Assembly (NCBI GenBank): GCA_900553965.1 | Contig: USFX01000009.1 | Location: forward strand, 1-26,502 | From: an uncultured Prevotella sp. | Lineage (GTDB): Bacteria; Bacteroidota; Bacteroidia; Bacteroidales; Bacteroidaceae | Length of the DNA: 26,502 nucleotides | Direction: 5' to 3' | The notes under the pieces: generated by a model | Databases searched by the model: none | Seen by the model: the letters and a program-made list of their open reading frames with translations, nothing else | What the model was told of the DNA's origin: nothing | In this document: positions 22,804-26,502 of the stretch, one piece after another | Position numbering within the stretch: position 1 is the stretch's first letter | Layout of the letters: every line of letters begins with the position of its first letter | Translations under genes and position numbers: made by a program

Positions 22804-24282
22804 TTAATATCTTCTTCTTGTCTGATACCATCCGGGATAGTTGCTTCTCCATTTGTATGTAACTGTTCTTGTCAGACCGGAGCTATTAATAGACCTCACG
22901 GGACGGCCGTCCTTAATCGCCGGTTTGGAATGTTTCATCTTCCTTAGCTTTGCGATATACAGTCTGTCCATCTCCGGTATTGAACTGTTGAATTTGTCTT
23001 CCATATCAACTATGACGATAGGCATAGTCACCACTCCTGTGCTGTCCACAATATATATGGCCTTCCATTTGCTGAATATTTCTCTTCCGTGATACGTCTT
23101 TCCTTTCTTCGCCAACTGGAGCATGGTCTTTTCTGCGACAGGTGGGGTGCACTGGGTTGACGGATAGGCGTCACCGTTCATGCGGTAGCTGTTCTCCGGG
23201 TCTTTGTCAATGATGATGAAACCGGGCTCAGGATTCTCGGTCATATATCTTTTCGCTTCGATGATTTCCTGTTTTATGTAGCCGCATTTCGGGGTCTCGG
23301 CCAGCCGGTCAATCTCCTCGTCGGTCAGCGTCATGATATTCTTGTGGATGCCGCTCACATAGCAGGTGTCATACAGCAGATACAGATAGAGGTCTTTCAT
23401 GTCCGTGTTCTGATACTGATAAGTGGTTTTGTTCTCCGCCATCTTCTTTTCCTCGCGTTTTCTTCTTATCTGTTCCTGCTTCTCTTCGTTTCTCTTCTTG
23501 TTCTCTTGCAGCAGCTTTTCGATGTGACTGGAGATTGCCATTGTCCCGATTCTGTCCGTGAACGACGGGATGTTTTTGGTTATCGTCACCTCCCGGTTGG
23601 CTTTCTTTCCGTTGACAACGGCGCTGAAAGCCACGGTGTTGGTGTATGGTCTTACCATGACGTCGGTGTTTTCCTCGTTGTTGGGGATGCTCAGTTTCTC
23701 CATTGCCGTCGGCGTGAAGACATCTGTCACGTTGAGCACCCGCCTTTCCTCACGGTCGTATGTGAACATATATGTCACGGTGTTCGGGATGAAGTCCGCC
23801 TTCATCATCTGCGTGCTGACCTTCATCGACACGCTACAGAATACCGGTATGTACCTCTCTGCCTGTTGAAGAACACTGTCAGGTATGTTCATCTGTCTTG
23901 CGAGCGACTCCATCTCTTTGTCCAAAACTTTTGTCGCATAACTGAACTGTCCGTCTTGGTAGTCGCGCTTTTCTCCGTCATAGTCCGGTTCCTTGGTGTC
24001 CTGAAACCTTTTGAGATATTCCTTGAATGCTGTTTCAAGATTTGCGGCGTCGTTCCCGAACAGTTTCTCTGCCATGATTTTTTCCAGTTCGGGGCAGCCG
24101 GCGGGATATTCGAAGTTTGCGTTGACGGTAAATCTGAATTTATTTTCCTTGACGAGAAACGTCTTTGAAAAATTGCGCATGTCCGGATTCTGGGAGTGAC
24201 CGTGGTTTACGGCGTTGACTGTACACGTCATGACACATACGGCAATGGTCATAAGAATCTTTCTCATAGATATCTTTTCCAT
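22804..24282 (-). CDS. Exported protein, divergent TonB-C paralog 2
   Basis: A 492-residue protein from the ATG at 24282 (MEKISMRKILMTIAVCVM), followed by cleavage near VNA; the frame stays open upstream but that part is repeat-derived. The N-terminal half is clearly related to the downstream gene: FTYDREERRVLNVTDVF, AMEKLSIPNNEENTDVMVRP, and AFSAVVNGKK align with its counterpart. A coiled coil rich in Lys/Glu (about 285-320) follows. The C-terminal part (about 400-492) has a degenerate TonB_C pattern: VVTMPIVIVDMEDKF, LYIAKLRKMKHSKPAIKDGRPV, and a final strand TRTVTYKW. It is longer than paralog 1 in the middle. The gap between the pair is 19 nt, so they form an operon. Confidence 0.82.
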   Translation of the reverse strand: MEKISMRKILMTIAVCVMTCTVNAVNHGHSQNPDMRNFSKTFLVKENKFRFTVNANFEYPAGCPELEKIMAEKLFGNDAANLETAFKEYLKRFQDTKEPDYDGEKRDYQDGQFSYATKVLDKEMESLARQMNIPDSVLQQAERYIPVFCSVSMKVSTQMMKADFIPNTVTYMFTYDREERRVLNVTDVFTPTAMEKLSIPNNEENTDVMVRPYTNTVAFSAVVNGKKANREVTITKNIPSFTDRIGTMAISSHIEKLLQENKKRNEEKQEQIRRKREEKKMAENKTTYQYQNTDMKDLYLYLLYDTCYVSGIHKNIMTLTDEEIDRLAETPKCGYIKQEIIEAKRYMTENPEPGFIIIDKDPENSYRMNGDAYPSTQCTPPVAEKTMLQLAKKGKTYHGREIFSKWKAIYIVDSTGVVTMPIVIVDMEDKFNSSIPEMDRLYIAKLRKMKHSKPAIKDGRPVRSINSSGLTRTVTYKWRSNYPGWYQTRRRY

Positions 24283-24333
24283 AATAATTCGTCTTATATT
24301 TATTTGTTTGTTTTCTGTGCAACGGAAATGCCT

Positions 24334-24357
24334 CCTGCGGCGTTCCGCGGGGTCGCA
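24334..24357. repeat. Short GC-rich repeat, in the leader of the TonB-C genes
   Basis: CCTGCGGCG followed directly by TTCCGCGGGGT (24334-24353). The same two blocks occur at 24564-24595 but separated by 12 extra bases that form a GCC-TTAC-GGC mini-hairpin. It lies in the transcribed leader, about 50-75 nt before the start at 24282. Confidence 0.5.
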
Positions 24358-24482
24358 TAATTGTCTCAAATGTCTGATCTTGTTTGTTGTTCTATAATTA
24401 TGTTTCCTGCGCGATTATCCATTCCGCCGTTTTGCCCGTCTTATGACGGCCGCCCGATTTCGTCCATATTTATTTGACGCAA

Positions 24483-24490
24483 CAAAGGTA
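24483..24490 (-). promoter_or_regulatory. Promoter -7 element TACCTTTG for the TonB-C pair
   Basis: Read on the minus strand, TACCTTTG followed by TTG matches the consensus. It gives a leader of about 195 nt before the start at 24282. The -33 region is unclear. Confidence 0.65.
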
Positions 24491-24563
24491 ATATTTTTAT
24501 TTCACACCTCTGTTTTACCCTCCCCCGTTTATGTTTTGTTAACAATTACAGGCCCATTATTTC

Positions 24564-24600
24564 CCTGCGGCGGCCTTACGGCTGTCCCGCGGGGTCTGCG
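24564..24600. repeat. Partial GC-rich repeat with GCCTTACGGC mini-hairpin
   Basis: CCTGCGGCG, then GCCTTACGGCTG, then TCCCGCGGGGT. The outer blocks match 24334-24353, and the CCCGCGGGG block also occurs inside copy B. The inner 10 nt form a stem with a TTAC loop (GTAA, a GNRA loop, on the other strand). Confidence 0.5.
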
Positions 24601-24713
24601 TTGTAAACTTTGATAGCAAGAATTTAACATTTGGCGGATGCCCGTTCCAGAGCAGAAAAGTGGGCGTTTCGGGGTCCGGGGGTGGTCGGAATGGGGTGGC
24701 GGACGGGTGATGT

Positions 24714-24828
24714 CCGGGCAAGGAGGGCCTCTCGGGGTTGCAGCAGGGCCGCTTTCGCAGTCCCGCGGGGCGCTTGTCGCAATGCAACGGGGGCCCCGTT
24801 GCAACCTCGGGAGGGCCTTATTGCCCGG
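24714..24828. repeat. GC-rich palindromic repeat, copy B (115 bp)
   Basis: The ends CCGGGCA and TGCCCGG pair, and the next bases (AGGGCCTCTCGGGG against CTCGGGAGGGCCTTA) extend the inverted repeat imperfectly. Interior blocks AGGGCCGC, CTTGTCG, ATGC and TTGCAA are shared in order with copy A at 7922-8028, showing common descent across about 17 kb. Confidence 0.7.
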
Positions 24829-25055
24829 CTGAAAAAATGAGGGGAAAATGCGGTTCGGGTTAATCGCCAGATTATCAACGGGTTAAGAAAATCGGCGAAA
24901 AATCGCGATTTTCGGGCTGCGGAGGGAAAATCTGCGGATGATGGCCTCGTTTTGAGGCTGTTTGTCGGGTGTTTTCTTAATTGTTAAAAGCCTCGGGCGG
25001 ATGGCCATGGGAAGCCGGTCGGATGGCCGTCGCCGTGTGGTCGTGAGACAGGGGC

Positions 25056-25142
25056 GTTTTTGGGGTGTTTCGGCACAATGCCGTCAGCGGCCGCCAGTGG
25101 AACGACAGGTGCAACCGGGGAGTTTTTGGGGTGTTTCGGCAC
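25056..25142. repeat. Two 21-bp direct repeats 66 bp apart
   Basis: GTTTTTGGGGTGTTTCGGCA followed by C occurs exactly at 25056-25076 and 25122-25142, in the gap between repeat copy B and the tRNA-Arg promoter. One copy lies about 80 nt before the -7 box. Function unknown; possibly one period of a larger decayed tandem repeat. Confidence 0.65.
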
Positions 25143-25223
25143 TGTTTTGTCCGTTTTGCTGATTTTATTTAATGATAAATCAGTTTTCTTCGCGAAAAAT
25201 TTGGTGGAACGGGAAAAAGTTGC

Positions 25224-25231
25224 TACCTTTG
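25224..25231 (+). promoter_or_regulatory. Promoter -7 element TACCTTTG of tRNA-Arg
   Basis: TACCTTTG followed by CACC, with TTTG at 25200-25203 exactly 20 nt upstream. This is a full match to the two-part Bacteroidetes housekeeping promoter. Transcription should start about 24 nt before the tRNA. Confidence 0.85.
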
Positions 25232-25261
25232 CACCGCAATTCGGGAACGGAGAGCACGTGA

Positions 25262-25335
25262 GGCTCCTTAGCTCAACTGAATAGAGCATCTGACTACGGA
25301 TCAGAAGGTTGCAGGTTTGAATCCTGCAGGAGTCA
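25262..25335 (+). tRNA. tRNA-Arg (anticodon ACG)
   Basis: A complete cloverleaf. The acceptor GGCTCCT pairs with AGGAGTC (one G-T pair). The anticodon arm is CTGA-CTACGGA-TCAG with ACG at 25296-25298. The T-arm is GCAGG-TTTGAAT-CCTGC, and the discriminator is A. CCA is not encoded. It has its own promoter and terminator, so it is a single-gene unit. Confidence 0.96.
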
Positions 25336-25338
25336 CAA

Positions 25339-25366
25339 AGAGAGACTTTTAGGTCTCTCTTTTTTG
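25339..25366 (+). terminator. Intrinsic terminator of tRNA-Arg
   Basis: AGAGAGAC (25339-25346) pairs with GTCTCTCT (25353-25360) around TTTTAG, followed by a run of Ts. It begins 4 nt after the tRNA. Confidence 0.93.
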
Positions 25367-25401
25367 TTATATAATGTCTCTTCCCATGTATAACGAACAA
25401 A

Positions 25402-25504
25402 ACGGGGCCCTCCCGACATTCCGACGGGACCCTTACGGCTTTACAACGGGGCTCCGCCGTAATGCGAAAGCGACCCCGCCGCATCCCCGGGAGGCCCTTA
25501 CGGC
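25402..25504. repeat. GC-rich palindromic repeat, copy C (about 103 bp)
   Basis: It begins ACGGGGCCCTCCCGAC and ends CCGGGAGGCCCTTACGGC (25487-25504), the same terminus as copy A. A second CCCTTACGGC lies inside at 25430-25439. The interior differs from A and B more than those differ from each other. It starts about 35 nt after the tRNA terminator. Confidence 0.65.
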
Positions 25505-25570
25505 AGAAAAGCGATAGCTTTTCAGGAAAAAAACAGCAAGCAAAAACCAGCCGAAATCTCCGCTCCGGAA

Positions 25571-25590
25571 GAGCCGTAAGGCTCTCCCGG
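25571..25590. repeat. Half copy of the GC-rich repeat
   Basis: GAGCCGTAAGGCTCTCCCGG contains the hairpin GAGCC-GTAA-GGCTC with a GNRA loop and matches the end motif of copies A and C. No matching opposite end was found nearby. Confidence 0.55.
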
Positions 25591-25909
25591 TCTCCCGACA
25601 CCCGATTTTAGGACGAAAAAAGGTGCGGAAAACTGTCCGCCATGGCCTCAAAAAGCCCCGAAAACGAGCTGGAACGAGAATTTTTCCGTGCATGGTTTTT
25701 AAAGATGTTGTCCGCGACTTATGTCGCCGCCATGGCCGGGTGGCGTAGATGTTTTTTGAATGAATTTCTTGCTTGTGGTGGCCATTCTACCGCGATAGGA
25801 CTTTGCCTCTTTGCGGCTTTGCGTTTACATTATACCCGTCCCGGCAAAATAATCTCACGTAATGTGCGTTCTTTCTAAAACGAAACGACAGATCAGCTGA
25901 CATAACGTT

Positions 25910-26502
25910 ATGGCAATAACCCGACTTGACCGCCGCATACTGCGCATCGCAGGACCTTCGATAGTGTCGAACATCACCGTGCCGTTGCTCGGCCTCGTCG
26001 ACGTGGCCATCGTGGGCCATCTTGGCGACGCGGCATATATCGGCGCAATAGCCGTCGGCTCGATGACGTTCAACCTCATCTACTGGATATTCGGTTTCCT
26101 GCGCATGGGTACGAGCGGCATGACGTCACAGGCTTTCGGGCGTCGCGACATGACGGGTGTCATGCAGCTGCTCATGCGCTCGATGGCCGTAGCCCTCGCG
26201 GTGGCGCTGATGCTCGTTGCGGGACAGTGGGTGCTGGAGTGGCTGATGGTGCGTCTGATGAGGCCCACGGCCGATGTCGAGCCGCTGTCACGTGTCTATT
26301 TCTCCATCTGCGTCTGGGGCGCGCCCGCCGTGCTGGGACTTTACGGGCTGATGGGATGGTTCGTCGGCATGCAGAACACGCGCATCCCGATGTTCGTCTC
26401 CATCATGCAGAACGTGGTCAACATCTGTGCGAGTCTCACGCTCGTCTACGGATTGGGCCTGCGCATTGAGGGTGTGGCCCTTGGCACGGTCATCGCCCAG
26501 TA
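25910..26502 (+). CDS. MATE family efflux transporter, N-terminal part (runs off the window)
   Basis: The ATG at 25910 opens a frame with no stop to the window end (197 codons). It encodes about six hydrophobic segments. The opening RRILRIAGPSIVSNITVPLLGLVDVAIVGHLGD is the MatE domain signature, closest in style to the DinF-like subfamily, which exports cationic compounds using an ion gradient. The region MGWFVGMQNTRIPMFVSIMQNVVNI is the second conserved block. The full protein should have about 440 residues and 12 helices, so over half is missing. Substrate cannot be told. No good promoter box was seen just upstream. Confidence 0.93.
   Translation, partial: MAITRLDRRILRIAGPSIVSNITVPLLGLVDVAIVGHLGDAAYIGAIAVGSMTFNLIYWIFGFLRMGTSGMTSQAFGRRDMTGVMQLLMRSMAVALAVALMLVAGQWVLEWLMVRLMRPTADVEPLSRVYFSICVWGAPAVLGLYGLMGWFVGMQNTRIPMFVSIMQNVVNICASLTLVYGLGLRIEGVALGTVIAQ

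Larger units (their letters stand above)
24491..25223. other. Gene-free repeat region between the TonB-C operon and tRNA-Arg
   Basis: Frames here are GC-rich shadows with repeat-like protein sequences and no start-site signals. The region contains a short GC-rich repeat (24564-24600), the full GC-rich copy B (24714-24828), an AT-rich flank, and two 21-bp direct repeats (25056 and 25122). Confidence 0.6.
25367..25909. other. Gene-free stretch with GC-rich repeats before the MATE gene
   Basis: No convincing gene is visible. It holds GC-rich copy C (25402-25504), a half copy (25571-25590), and, near 25800-25825, CTTTGC three times with 8-9-nt spacing, about 90 nt before the MATE start. The last feature includes TTTG words but no clean TAnnTTTG box at a good position. 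Confidence 0.55.

Noticed and set aside
23344..24168. 274-codon plus-strand frame inside the second TonB-C paralog
   Set aside because: Shadow of the minus-strand gene, whose frame has a signal peptide and a clear paralog.
25262..25335. Integrated mobile element at tRNA-Arg
   Set aside because: No integrase gene and no duplicated tRNA 3' end were found in the window; the sequence after the tRNA is a normal terminator.
24984..25601. 205-codon minus-strand frame over the tRNA-Arg region
   Set aside because: It runs through the tRNA, its terminator and GC-rich repeats, so it cannot be a normal coding gene.

Overview
The window looks like a chromosome segment from a Bacteroidales bacterium, most probably Prevotellaceae. 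The reasons are: (i) several Bacteroidetes-type promoters (TAnnTTTG at -7, some with TTTG about 20 nt upstream); (ii) a FAH-porU-porV-ispF cluster carrying type IX secretion genes; (iii) the rplM-rpsI-rpsB-tsf order; (iv) phylum-restricted families (DUF4199, DUF6452/DUF6048 pair, DUF4143 ATPases, TonB-C proteins); and (v) little use of Shine-Dalgarno sites. Species was not determined.

Layout. 1-634: non-coding, with an inverted repeat and a signal-peptide-like mini-ORF. 635-2353: secreted GDSL esterase/NodB deacetylase fusion. 2456-2705 (minus): SRP RNA and tRNA-Thr(UGU) sharing one promoter and one terminator. 2907-7598 (plus): DUF4199 membrane protein, GT2 glycosyltransferase, DUF6452 lipoprotein, DUF6048 outer-membrane protein, membrane-anchored ApbE flavin transferase, Crp/Fnr regulator. 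7599-8175: two different repeat elements. 8176-8568 (minus): small conserved hypothetical. 8825-10073 (plus): a frameshifted AAA/DUF4143 ATPase behind two abutting 33-bp palindromes. 10159-13440: L13-S9-S2-EF-Ts translation operon, interrupted by a 370-bp repeat-rich gap. 13701-19749: FAH-family hydrolase, PorU, PorV, IspF. 19866-21323: a second, intact AAA/DUF4143 ATPase with a GGAAA/TTTCC cluster just upstream of its promoter. 21331-21433: a 103-bp inverted-repeat element between convergent genes. 21528-24282 (minus): two tandem paralogous exported proteins with a shared N-terminal domain and TonB-C-like ends. 24491-25223: GC-rich repeats. 25262-25335: tRNA-Arg(ACG). 25367-25909: more repeats. 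25910-end: start of a MATE transporter.

Most of the genes are housekeeping or envelope functions. PorU and PorV work together at the outer membrane in type IX secretion. The less familiar material is: a dispersed GA/CT hairpin element with a near-invariant 34-nt core; gene-specific palindrome arrays at both orphan ATPase promoters, suggesting autoregulation; the tandem TonB-C paralogs; and a family of GC-rich palindromic repeats around 110 bp long.
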